Origin: Ctena decussata
Lineage: Eukaryota > Mollusca > Bivalvia > Lucinida > Lucinidae
Reading direction: 5' to 3'
Length of the DNA: 64,000 nt
Assembly: GCA_963989385.1 (NCBI GenBank)
Contig: OZ022507.1
Location: forward strand, 57,051,400 to 57,115,399
The notes beneath the pieces are model-generated. The model was given only the letters and a program-made list of their open reading frames with translations. It was not told the origin of the DNA and ran no database searches. The translations under genes and the position numbers were made by a program. Positions 1 through 13,200 of this stretch are shown piece by piece. Every line of letters begins with the position of its first letter. The first letter of the stretch is position 1.

Positions 1-179
1 TTTGGGGTTTTTTTTTATCTACAAATGCCTCGCAGGTAATATTAACTACTATGACCAAGTCCCACCTTCTCATTCGAACGACCATGGCATTGCTACCAAA
101 AATGGAGAATCCCATTACTGGATATCTTGTTCACCCTACCTTTGGAACAGAAAGAAAATACATGAGCAGCAACAAGACA

Positions 180-427
180 ATACCAACAAAGTGGCATGTG
201 TGCCCAGGGAAGTATGGGCGCCTGCCTAGTCTGTGTACTCAGATCAGGCTGGGCATCAGGTCAGTCTGTTCAGAGCCTTGGCTGTGCACTAAAAGGGTAG
301 CTTAGGGTCTAAGCTAGCTCCATGCAGACACCGAAGGCTCTGATCAGACTGGGCGCATGCCAAGGCTGATCTGAGTCTTCGTTGTCGGCACACATGCCAC
401 TTTGCAGGTGTTGCAGTGTTGTGGCTC
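180..427. repeat. Foldback MITE, family P1, copy 1 (diverged)
   Basis: Imperfect palindrome: CCAACAAAGTGGCATGTGTG at the left, and ACACATGCCACTTTGC plus GTTGTGGCTC at the right, with CTGATCAGACTGGGC near the centre. Same family as 3221-3453 and others; P1 ends are GAGCCGCxACACGA and its complement. Confidence 0.75.
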
Positions 428-1021
428 ACATGTATGTTGCAAAAGAGGGCATTCAAACTTCCAACTGAAAGTAGTGTATACATATTTGATGATACTTCCA
501 AGGTATGTTTTTTTGTATTCAAAATGAGAAAAAAATACAATATCAACTTGTTGGGACCCCGCATTAGAACCCAACCTTGCTGTGGCAGCTCTAATGAAAG
601 AGTTGCTATTCATGTTTTTAAGATGAATGGCTACACTTTCAGGAGAAGTAACTCTGCAAATTTTAATTTTGCCTCCTGTCTCAATGTGAGGTCTGCTCAT
701 AACAAACTAAGAGCAGATTCTTTCCTTTAACAGTAGATCTCTTGCTGAAAAGGTTTCTTACCCAAGGGAGCAAGCAGAAATTCACAAAAAGTTATTTCCC
801 TTTGTAAGAATGATGGAAAACAAAGTTGTACCCCTTCACATTAAGATTTATGGAGACGCAACAGAGAATATTGCAATTACTTCTCTACTTAAGCTCTGAC
901 TGAGATTTAGGACTCCAATTTAATCCTTTAAATGCCAATAAAGCAGAAAACAAAACATACTTCTACAAAATTTAAAAAAGTTTTTTTCTCAGCTTTATCA
1001 CATTGAGAATTCAACAACTAG

Positions 1022-1092
1022 AGGGCAAACAGTGTAGACCCTGACGAGGTGGCTCATAATGAGCCACCTCAACTGGATCTGCATTGTTTGCA
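1022..1092. repeat. Short palindrome, family P6
   Basis: GGGCAAACAGTGTAGACCCT...GAGGTGGCTCAT is mirrored by ATGAGCCACCTC...GCATTGTTTGC. Similar copies sit at 6249-6332, 35045-35122, 42930-42992 and 48601-48668. Confidence 0.7.
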
Positions 1093-1132
1093 AATTCAAC
1101 TAATTTTGTTTTTGCCGCTTTAGTGCTAGTAC

Positions 1133-1240
1133 CTTTCCACTCTTTATTTCCCTAATGATAGTCCAGAGTGCTCTCCCTTTAAATGCTCTTCTGAAGGTCA
1201 TGACTTCATAAATACAGCATCCTAGACCCCAAATATCAGT
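1133..1240 (-). CDS. NEK-like kinase exon 5 (alpha-F region)
   Basis: 36 codons in phase 0: [20 protein letters not shown], then [11 protein letters not shown]. The aspartate of TDIW is the invariant alpha-F residue. Acceptor TTGCAG, donor GTACTA. No further kinase exon is visible between here and position 1, so the gene continues off the window. Confidence 0.94.
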
Positions 1241-4200
1241 CTGCAACAAAAAGCATACATTATCATTGAAAACCCTGGTAAATAATGGAGGCTTTGTCTG
1301 AAAAACAGGTGCATTACATCATTACAGACAAGACACTGTCAGCCCGCACAACTCTGCCAAGGGATCAATTTTCATTTTCAGGGGCGTAGCTAGGGGCAAT
1401 AACACAGTACGCACAACCATGTTTAATACTCATTGAGGGCAATACTAGGGGGTTTAGCGGCTAAGATATTTCGAATTAGCAAGTCTGTTGGCAGTTAGTA
1501 TTAAAATTATGCCCAATTAACAACATTTCAGCATGAAAATACGCAGGTGTGTGTTGAAATTTTGTCAATTTGACAAAATTTTAATACGCACCTGCGTATT
1601 TGCGTAAAGGTAGCTACGCCCTTGATTTTTCACAGCATACTGTATAAATTCATAAAATTTGGACTCGTAAAATAACGTACTGTTTGCCTTTACAATGGAG
1701 TACTGTAACCAAAAAATGCAGATGGAACTGCAAACAGTGAAGACAAATCTGTGTCAGAATCTGCTCTGTTTGTTCAGACCACCTATCTGTCCCAATATTT
1801 AGAATTTTTATGGTATTTTCTTCAACAGAGATCACCATACATAACCACTCCCAGTGAGATAAAATCTCACATAATTTTACCTTTCTGGGGCCATATTTAT
1901 AAAACGACTTAAGTCGTTGCTATGCTGTTGCGATGGCTAAATTTGTATGAAGGAGATTCCCTACAACTGTGAAATTTGCTCTGGAGGAACAGTCTGAAAA
2001 GACTGTTCCTCCAGAGCAAATTACATAGTTGAAGGGAATCTCCTTTAAAGAAATTCCCCCTTAGCAACAGCATAGCAACCACTTAAGTTGTTTTATGAAT
2101 ACGGCCCCAGGAAGCTTGTTCCATAAGAATTTTGAACCAAATTTACTCAGTTATATTCTTTGGGTACAGCTCTTGTTTACTTTTTGCCAAACTGTAAAAT
2201 TAGATGGAGTACTGCATCTACTATACTATATTATGGAGTACTATGTCTGTTTCTTGCATAAAAACATAAAAAAAGATCCAGCCAACTCTGTTAAGATGAA
2301 TTTGAAGGTAGTTTATGAGGGTGTCTCTCTCAATATTATGGAATTTCACTTGAAAAAAAAATCATCAGATACTGAAGATTTCAATCTAGAGAGCTTATGG
2401 CATATTATGGCCCCTGACCATTGAGGCTTGCAAAATAAATGGGGTGCCTGATGCCTCTGATGCAGAGCTGCTAGAAGTTTAGCAGGACCTGAGTGCCATT
2501 TATCTGAGGTCAGGTAGAAGACCTATAATTCAGAGGCAATGTCTTAAAATGACTAAAATACTGTTACTGAGACATTAAACCACAACTCACACTCAGTTAT
2601 TGCATGCATGAATCTCAGACTGTTGATGCAGACATACTTTAAAGTATTATGAAATCAGCTCTCAGAAGCCCACTCTAATCAGACTAGTCTAAAAACAGAA
2701 TGCTGTTTGGTCTAACAGTAAGCTAGCTTTTCTTACTGAGCAGTAAAATTATACATAAAATTTATATATATAAAATTTTTCAAACTTTTTTTTGTTAATT
2801 AATTATAGAAACCCCTCCATTTGATGTCTTATAATCACATCAGTACCAGTATTGTATGAGGGGTGATAAGCTTCATTATGCTAATAGGCAGCTTATTACG
2901 TATGCAGGGCTCAGTAAATAAGCTATATCATTTTCTTTTAATGTGATATAAAAGGAGCCTTACCTTATGATTATATGATTTGCCAAGGAACAACTCTGGA
3001 CTCATGTATGATGGAGTACCAACGAAGGTGTCAGCTTTACTTTGATTGAGATCTAACACTCTGAAAGTGGAAAATTACATGTGAACAAGTAAAGCTACAG
3101 ATACCTAGATTATCTCATGACAATATGAACATATACATTCATGTCATGGAAAACCAGATTTGATATCAGTGTTAATCATATAATACGGGACCAATTACCT
3201 TCACATCTACTTATTTACCTGAGCCGCTACACGACAAAACCAACAATGTGGTTGTGCACCCAGTGCAGACTCAGATCAGCCTGGGCATCCGCCCAGTCTG
3301 ATCAGAGTCTTCGCTGTCCGCACGGAGGTAGCTTAGACCCATAGCTACCCTTTGAGTGTTAGCAAAGAGTCTGACCAGACTGGGTGGATGCCTAGGCTGA
3401 TCTGAGTCTGCGCAGGGTGCACAACCACATTGTTGGTTTTCTCGTGTCGCGCCTAACCTGTTTACTGCCTGCAAGAAACTATGTACAGTTGGTTTACTTT
3501 GCATGAATTACAGAGTTGAATTTACTCAGGCTTTCAGTACTTTATAAAGATCTGGGCCCAGTTGTTCAAAGCATCGTTAGCTTAACGAGCTCGTTAAGAG
3601 GTCAACTCGTTAAGTGTTTTATGACTTTATAACCAAATAAACTGATATTTTTAGTTGAATAAATGTTAAAAGCTTTTGCAATGCAAAAGCTTCTCACATT
3701 TTTTCAACAAAAAAGATGTGTATTCGAAATTTTGATATTTGAAATTTTAACGTCACGTTAACTAATGGCGTCATTAGTTTTGAACAACCGGGCCCTGAAA
3801 TACAATTATGTAAATGTGTATTCTAACTTTAACCTTTTAATCCAGAGGTCGCAAGATCCATCCCCCACTTCTTCGGTCTTTCAGATGAGACTTTAAACCG
3901 AGGTCTCGTCTCCATATGACCTCGTTGTTGGTGGGACATTAAACCCGAGTTCACTCACTCACTCATTCACTAACTTTAACCTTTTCCTCATTGAGCATAC
4001 AGGAAACTGCATCATGTGAAAATTTGTGATAAATCCTGCTGCTCACGTCACATGGTGCATATTTAGTGCCTGGATCATAAATATGCACCCTGTGAAGTGA
4101 GCAGCAGGAGGTGGTGGTGGTTTGAGAATGCCGGATTGTTTTTTTGTTTTTTTTAGCAGTTCATTTTTTTTTTAGTAATTCAACAATGGACTGGTCACAC

Positions 4201-7200
4201 TAACACTATGAACAGTACTGCTAAATTACACTACATATTAACACATAATGGTAGTGTTACTGCACTGAAATGTCATACTTTTTAGGTTAATTATTAGATG
4301 TAGGCCGAACAACGTAAGTAACATTGCCCCTCCAGATGCCATTGCCGCGCTAAAAAGTGCCCTTTTTTTCAGCAGCACCCTGCCCCTTTTTCAGTCTGCG
4401 GGAAACACTGGGATGATGTCTGTTGCAAAACATGTACTTCTGTCCTCAGTAATGTCAAATATGTCGACATAAGGCTCAAAACAGTTCTTAGGAAAACATC
4501 GCAATATCTTTGCATTATCAATCTATATAATGTTAGAATCAAAATAATTCTTCTTTACCCATGAAATATCAACTAATAACACATGTTATCAGGCAGATAC
4601 GAATATTAACTCACTCCAACTTTATAATCTGCCCTCCAACAACATGTGTTAATCTGAGATAATTCACAGGTTCTTAAACATGTTAAATAAAAAGAACTAT
4701 CTAACAGCTTTGCTGTAATTTTCTTGTTGCTTTACAGAGCAATTTTGTAGCCTACATGTAAGTCATAAAAAATACCAATGATATTGACTGATGTGTAGTC
4801 TGTTGTCATATACATGTGCTAATATTATTTGACAGTTCTTAGGCATTAGAGAAGGATGGTATGGCAGTACCTTAGGATTTATTTACATCCTTAACAATTA
4901 GTGCTATTTATAACCTCATAACATACATATCAATGAATAAGCATACTTGTGCTATGTCATGTTCTCTTTTTTTAATGATAGCACATTGAACATACCGTAG
5001 TATCAAATTGTATCAATGGCATATAGCTATAGCATGAAAAGGTACGTTACAGCCTGTGCAATCAGGGGAGACTTAGATTAACCTGCTCATCCACACAGTC
5101 TGACCAGTCTTTTCTTTTAACAAGAAGAATCTACAAATTCTGGGGTATCTAAAATGTGGAAAGAGAAGGCTCTGATCAGTCTGAGCTGACGCGTAGGCTG
5201 ATTTAAGTATTTAAAGTACGCACACAGCAGAAGGCTCTTTTAACTTACAGTATGTGCATGGCAAGAAGGTACCTATTTTTACCCAACACTAACCATGATA
5301 CTGCTACATCATATTTATGCTAAGTCATAAACCATAAAAATTCTACATGTACTGTAATTGTCCTAAAAATGGCACAGTCTTGTTTTACAATCCAGTGATG
5401 CATCCAAATGATGCAGATGGGCAAACAGTGTAAAACCTGATCAGACTGCTCAAGCAGTCTGATCAGGCAGTCTGCTCAAGCAGTCTGATCTGAGTCTACA
5501 CTGCCTGCTCAGACCTACCTGTCCCAATATTTAGAAGTTTATGGTAGTCATAATACTATCACAGCTTAGAAGACAAATATAGTCAAATCATGAATGCATA
5601 TACCATAATAATGACCCTAAATGTTATCAGCCTATTTTTCTCTATATTTACTTTGCATTGCAGTAATCTTGCAATAAGTGCATACAAGTAATGTAAGACA
5701 GTACTATTCTATCTGCAGTATCAAATCTTGGTTTGCCAATGTTCCTTTTATGAGATGCTCAGCATAAATGTTGCCTAATAATTACCATAATTAGGCTACT
5801 TACTTTGCAATTCCAAGGTCCCCAAGTTTGGTCTTTAGATCTGTTGTCAGGAAAATATTCTTGGTCTTCATATCTCGATGCAAAATTTTCTGATCATGAA
5901 GATACTGAAAAAACATTGCATACATGTATTTCTTTACGAAATGAATTCTGACTGAATCAAAGAAACTAGAAGGAATCTGTAAAAAAAAAATCAACTTATG
6001 TGTTCATACTCAAACCAAACTTCCAAGGAAACTCTAGTGCTAGGTCCTAAAGTGCCCAAAAGCAGATAACAAAATTTACTTCTGCAAAATTGCAAATCAA
6101 TATTTTGTCCATGCTATATCACAATTAGAATTCAAAGACTAAGTAAATATAAACTTTATTTATTTTACATGGATTGCATTGAAAGCTCACGCGAACTTGT
6201 TTAAATACTCTTGATGGAAAAGAAGTTGGCACGTTTGTGGTTCGAAGACTAGTGGGCAAACAGTTTAGATCCAGATAAGGCTGCTCATTTACAACTGCCT
6301 AAACTAGATCTATGCTGTTTGTACATTCTTATAGATCTGAAACTCTGGTTCTACCGTATTTCTTCCATTATAAGACAGTTTTTTTCTCTCCAAAACAATC
6401 CCAAAAATCTAGATCCGTCTTCAGACGGATCTAGATATTTGGGATTGTTTGAAGGGAAAAGTCCATCTCCTAGCTGAATTTCATGAGACTGATCTAAATG
6501 TTTAGCTTCCGTCTAGAGTGGGAACACCCGGTTTTATAGCCAAATACAGTAGAACTTCATTGGCTTGAACAGGCTTGGGACCATGAAAATTGGTTCTAGC
6601 CAAGGGTAGTTCTAGCCATCCAGGGTTCGTTTCTATATAAAGTGACCTCTAGGGACCAAGCAAAGAGTTCTAGCCAGGCAGGGTTAACGAGCCATCAGGG
6701 TTCGAGCCATTGAAGTTCTACTGTAAATATGGTACCTTTAAAGCTCCACCAATCTCAAATATCCATTCCGACACCAAAGACTCTGGTATAACCATCTCCA
6801 TTTTTGCACATAGTTGCCAGTAATCCTCCAAATCTCCACCACCGCAGTACTCTGTGATGATATACAGGCAATCATCGTTGACACAGGAATCTATGTATCT
6901 CAGTATACTCTCGTGACTAAGACGTGACAGCAAGCTAGCCTCTCTCAGCGCTTGTTCTCGACCTTCCTCGTCACAGCGACATAGATCAATCTCTTTTACC
7001 GCAAACTGAAATTACACAAGATACAGCATAACAAATACAGTAATGTTGGCATTTTCATATTTATCAGCAGAGAAAATTTCATACTCAGCTGAGTTGAGCA
7101 CAAAGAAAGTTATAACCTTCGAGCCTGGATACATGTAATTACCCTATTAACCCTATTTAATGCCATGGGGGCGTTGCATTTTATGAAACAGGCGTTGTTT

Positions 7201-10200
7201 AGAGTCTTAAGTGTAGTAAATCAGCAATCGCCAAAACATCCCTTCTAAACAGTGACAAGATAAATGGGTATACTTTCAGAGGAAGGTACTCTACTATTTT
7301 GTTACCTCACTTCCCAGCAGGGGTCAACTCTTAAAGGTAAGAAATTGCATTCTTACCTCCTCTAGAAGCAAATTCTTTCCTAAACTAGAGCAAGTGAGCA
7401 GGGGCTCATGTATACCCCAGACCAGTGCCACCGCCTAATGAAACCACAGCCTAATGAAACCAATCTAATACATAGTATGAACCTAGAAGTAAACTTAGTC
7501 ACCTATCAAATGGTTCCAGCAAAGTATATTACAAATATCAGCAAAGAGTACCAACTCAACACAAAACTTAAATGTAAACGTATATGTCTGTTTCCATGAC
7601 CTTACTCAACAGCAGCAGCAGCAGCATACAGATGATGTCAACTAATCTGCATAAACACACAGAAGTAAAACTTGTCCTATATCAAAAGGTTTCATCAAAA
7701 GATGTTTGAAATATAATCAAAGAATGTAAACTTAACGCAAAACTTTAACACAAATACACAAGTCTCTGAACTTGACCTTTGGTAAACAGCTATGAACCTA
7801 AAAGTAAACCTAGTCAAATATCAAAAGGTCCCATCAAAGGATATTGGAAATATAAAAGAAGAATATAAACTTAATGCAAAACTTTAACACAGATGTTTAA
7901 GTCTGTGACTTCGACTTTAGGTCAGCAGCAGCATCCAGATGATGTCAATTATTTTGTATAAACATAGAAGTAAACCTTGTCATATATCAAAAGGTTCATA
8001 AAAGGAAGTTGGAAATATAAGCAAAGAATATAAACTTAACGCAAAACTTTAACACAAATATACAAGTCTGTGTCCTTGACCTTTTGTAAGCAGCAGCATC
8101 CAGATGATGTCAACCACTCTGTATGAAAACTATTACGCAACTATTGTAGAAACTTCAAAGTCTGTAACCTTGACCTTAGAGCAGCAGCAGCAGCACGTAG
8201 ATGATGCAAAGTATTTAGTATTCATCCTCTGCTAAAATAATAAGCATCTATGAACAAGCCCTGTGTAACAGAAGCAAAAGAAAAAAAACTTAACACAAAA
8301 CTTTAGCGCAAATGTTAACTTGCGTACGGACGAACTAACGAATGGACAGATGGACAAACAGACAAACGAACGGAAAGACGAAAACTATATACCCCTCATT
8401 TCGGTGTTATAATAAGAGTAGACCCCATTTCAAAGAGCTTTGCTCATCCAGAGAAGCAAACAGGAATTCATGCAAGTTGATATTTAACATTATTTTCCTT
8501 TATTAGAGCAGGGGCATTTATTAGTATTAATACAGTATTCAAAGTTCTCCACAAAAACACACAGGACTTTCTCCATATGGAATTTACCTGCCTCAGTAAA
8601 GTACTAAGAAATGAGTAAATTCCTGAATCCTGGGTTCTTGCTACAATAGTGATTGGAAATATCTATACATTTAATGAAAAAGATGTTTCTCTCTTCTAAG
8701 TATTTACAACTTATTTCAGAATTTTTGGGTTCTGAGAAGGTGTGTTTCACACAAGTTTAAAGTAAATTTGCCATGAAAGATGTGTGATGCACACATAAAA
8801 AATCTAAAATATTCTGATAAACATGATATAATTCATTGACATTTCCAGTCAAAATTGCAGCCAGAACCTGGGTTTCAGAAATCTAGTCATTTTCCATATT
8901 CAAAGGTTGGTTGGTTGGTTGATTTGATGCTTAACGTCCATGGTAAACAACTAAGGTCATGTCAGGACACTCAATTAACCTAACCACACTATTCCTGGGC
9001 AGGCTTAGACCTCCTAAGCAGTTAACCAGTACTAAGTGCACATACTTTCGCCAGTAACTGACATCTGCCCTTCTTGAATCAGCGGAAGGAAAAACAATGT
9101 CAGTGCACATCGCACTGACATTGTTTCTCCTTCCGCTGATTCAAGAAGGGCCCACTGGGCACAGTCTCAGCAAATAACGTACCCGTGGTGTTATAGTTGA
9201 AGTATTTACCATCATGACATATTCATAAAAGTATCTGCAAAATGTGGCTCTATCAGAAACTGACCTCTTGGCAAACAACATCCTTAGTGCACAGGTGATC
9301 TGTTAAATGTCATTGTGACATAGCAATCACAGACAATTTGGATTGGGGTCAACATATTTCAGAAATATCAAGTAAGGCAACTAAGACAATGATTCACAAT
9401 ACACTAGATACCTTGCATATATGTAGCCATGCCCTGAAAAATCATTTGTCTCGAAATGTCTCCAGGACTATTCCTTTGTGGAATAGTCTCCCCTCTTCGG
9501 CGGTTTCTGCCGAAACCACTGAGGAGTTTAAGGCCCTTACTATTGGTCTAGAGGAATGGTTTTAATGGCCCACCCGGAAAGTTTGTTGTCGGAAAATAGC
9601 TCTGGTACTCTAAATAAAAATTCTTTTATCTTGTTATACTGTTCAGCTAAATTCTTAATTTAGCCACCCATCACACCTGAGGTAATGATTCGTTCTACAA
9701 CGAAGAACGTAATTGGCCCTGTGTGTGTATTTCAATTCTGGTAACGATGTTACCCCACACACCTTAGCGGAACATATCTACAGCCGCAGTAATTGGGCGC
9801 CGTTTGTCCAGTAACTAGCCCTATCTATATTTCTCGTTTATACTGGACATTTTGCCGGCCAATAATAACAAGAGCTCCGCAAGCGGGGCAAAATACTCCC
9901 GTTACTGATTGTTTGCATCGTTTCATCCTTGTCTACATTGTTATTAAGTTTATCAAGATCGATATTCCAAACATTAGGGTTCTCAAAAGAAAACCTTAAA
10001 GAGTAATCAAAGGGATGTAACTAAAAAAAGAAAATAAGGAAGGGGAAGCAATTATTCTTAATCAGACATACTGTCTCAACCTATTACACATTGCTATAAA
10101 GTTTCGTCAAGATATTCCATATGGTTACCTAGAAAGACTTGCCCAAGAATAGTAATAGAAATTAATCAAACCGATGTAACTCCATAAATAGGAAGGGGGA

Positions 10201-13200
10201 GCAATGATTCTTATATAAGACACACGGCCTCAACCTAATACACATTGCTATATATTTTAATCAAGATATTCCGAATGGTTGCCCACTTACAGCTTGCACA
10301 AGAATAGCCTTAGAAAATATTCAAAGGGAGGTTACTCCAAAAATAAGTAAGGGGAGGCAATCGTTCTTATATGTGGCATATTGTGTCAACCTAATATACA
10401 TTACTATTAAGTCTCATCACAATAGTCCAAAGGGTTAGTTAGATATGAGGTGTACAAATATAGTCTAACAAAATAATCAAAGGGAGGTAACTCAAAAACT
10501 AAGTAAAGGGGAGTAACCATTCTTGTATGAGACACGTTGTCTTAACCTCATATACCGTACGTTGTTATAAAGTTTCATCATGATATTCCAAAGAGTAACC
10601 AAGTTATGGAATGCTAAAGAATTGCTAAAAATCATCCGAGCAAAATTTGCGCTACTCCACATCGTAGTCTTACTATTTACAAAGTTTCAGCTTAACTGGA
10701 TGAAAACTATAGGAGGAGATAAATCCGGAACAAACTCCCCAAAAATTCTAAGTAAAGGGCTGTAACTCCGTTAAAAATCATGGAGCGTAACCTCGAAACG
10801 ATACGTGCTGGTCCACCTCATAGTCTTACCACATACCAAGTTTCAGCTCGATCGGATGTAAACTGTAGGAGGAGTTATCCGGAAATGAAAAGTTTACGCC
10901 GGACGGAAGGAAGGACAGATGCCAGCACCATAACAATATACGTCCCGTTTTTCAAACGGGCGTATAAAAACACCTCAACGTTGATTTTAAGGGACTAAGG
11001 TAATGATCAGAAATGATCGCCTCAGAATCCAGAGATAGATTGATAGACATCTACATCTACATCAACCAATTAAGTGCATGGCCAATACTGGCAAAGTCGC
11101 ACAGTGAACAACCTTAAAACATTTGTGCTGGGAGGGTCTTATGTACAGTTAAAATCAGATAAAAACATGTTGTCCACAATCACGGTCTTAGGATACCTGC
11201 ACTGACAAGGAGCTTGAAATCAGTGCTGATATGCAAGGTTGGCTGGGAAATACCGGTGGCGGGAATTCCCAGTGGTAATTACCGGTAATTCCCGTCCTGG
11301 GAAATACTCCAAATTTGGCCAAAGTGGGAAATACTGGGAAATATGAATTTTTAGAGCTGTTTTTCCTAAAATATGCTAACATAGTTCATTGAATTTAAGT
11401 TGATGGCACATATCTGTTATCATTTAAATACACATAATGCAAAATAAAGTTATAAATTCCAGGACTGGTCCATGTCAGAGGACACAGCAGATGATTCTTG
11501 GTTGTTTCAAAGGCCATAATTTCAAAGAAAACTGCCTTTAAAATTCTTATTTATAAAAAAGAAAGAAAGTAAAATGCCTTCTTTAATCACTTAACAGTGT
11601 TTCAACACTGTATTACACGAGATCTTTTTATCATTTAGTTCTCATAAAAAGCCATATATTAAACCTGCAGTAAACAGGCCTCATACTGACAAAGCTTTTC
11701 CAAGCCTGAAATGCCTGCTTTCACAGCCTAAAATAGCCCTTTTTAAGCAGAAAAAACACTGAAAACTTAAAAATCAAAGCCTGAAATCAAGTAAAATTCA
11801 AGAAATGAAAGCCTGAAATCCTGCAGAAGCCTGAAAAGTATGAGGCCTGAGTAAAACATTTTTTTCCTGTTTATCACTTCTATTTGACCATAGCTTTCTG
11901 CAGACTAGTTTAATCTGTTCTTAAGTTTGGTCATACCAAAATATGAAAGAACCCTGTGAAAGTTCCAAAGCTGGGCATAGATTCACAACTACTTTCCTAA
12001 AAAAGAGTGTGAACCATATTCCAGTTTCTTGCATGTATCTCAGAGTTTGTCACCTGATTAATTAAACAATGATGTGTGGACATTGTAGTTTAATGGTTAC
12101 CTGATGAAGTACTGTAATGTCTTATTTTTTCCCCCAAAGGCCTCTCAAGAGAATATCTATCATAATAACTATGCTTCCTATTGTAAGTAATGACCAAACA
12201 CCACTGAAGGTGTGAACAATAATTGTTTTGATTCAACAGACAGGTAACAATTAGTATATGTACTTTTAAACTAAGAGTGTTATAAAAGCTTATCAATAGA
12301 CAGGGACAACTGTACATGTTGACTCATCTTCAGAGAATCAGACAGCTCATATAAGAAAATAATTTGATTGCATATGCATATTCAGACAATATTTTATTTG
12401 TATCTTTGTTTAATGATTGAATAAGGGGATGTTAAATTTATATGTTTTGCTTTGCATATATAGTGGTATGGCTGTTATAAAATATAATTAAAACTTTCTA
12501 GATGGTGAGGGACCAATTTCCCAGTAATTCCCGGGAATTACCAGTATTTCCCGGGAATTACCAGTATTTCCCGCCGTCCTGGGAAATATGAGTATTTCCC
12601 GCCTTTTTGCCAACCTTGCTGATATGACATTGGCAGGCAGACCATTCCAGAGACGGACCTTTGATGGAAAGAAGGATCCCTTGCAGGCGTTGATGGAACA
12701 AAAAATTACAAAATATTGGCAAGAATCGTTGATGGTGTCCTCTAGTTGCTACTCCTGTGGCTGTCAGGTACTGGCCTGAAGGGATTTCAACAAGGTTATT
12801 GACGATCCTGTACATCATTGTGACTTTGTTCTGGTCTGGCCTTGATTGAAGGTCTTCCCTAGACCGAGTTCTTGGAACATTGAAGTGACACTGCTGGTTC
12901 GGCGGTAGTCATTGCAGCAAAACCTGGCGGCACCCCTCAGTGCAGACCCCAATTTGGCTATGTTGGACTTTGTCACTGGGTCCCATAATGTCGAAGCAAA
13001 CTCGAGCTGTGGACGAACTATGGACTTGTTGCATTTGGCCTTAACAGTCTTTGGGCAGCTTGAAAGATTTCTGCAAAGGAAAGCTGTAGTCTGGTTGGCC
13101 CTTTTCCTCATTGCAACAATATGGCTGTTCAAGGACAGTTTACTGTCTATGGAGACTCCAAGGTACCTTGCTTTTGACGTATCTTTCAAGGTCTGTCCAT

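Noticed and set aside
1..1132. Further kinase exons
   Set aside because: Searched on the minus strand for the next conserved helices of the C-lobe; none found, so the gene must continue outside.
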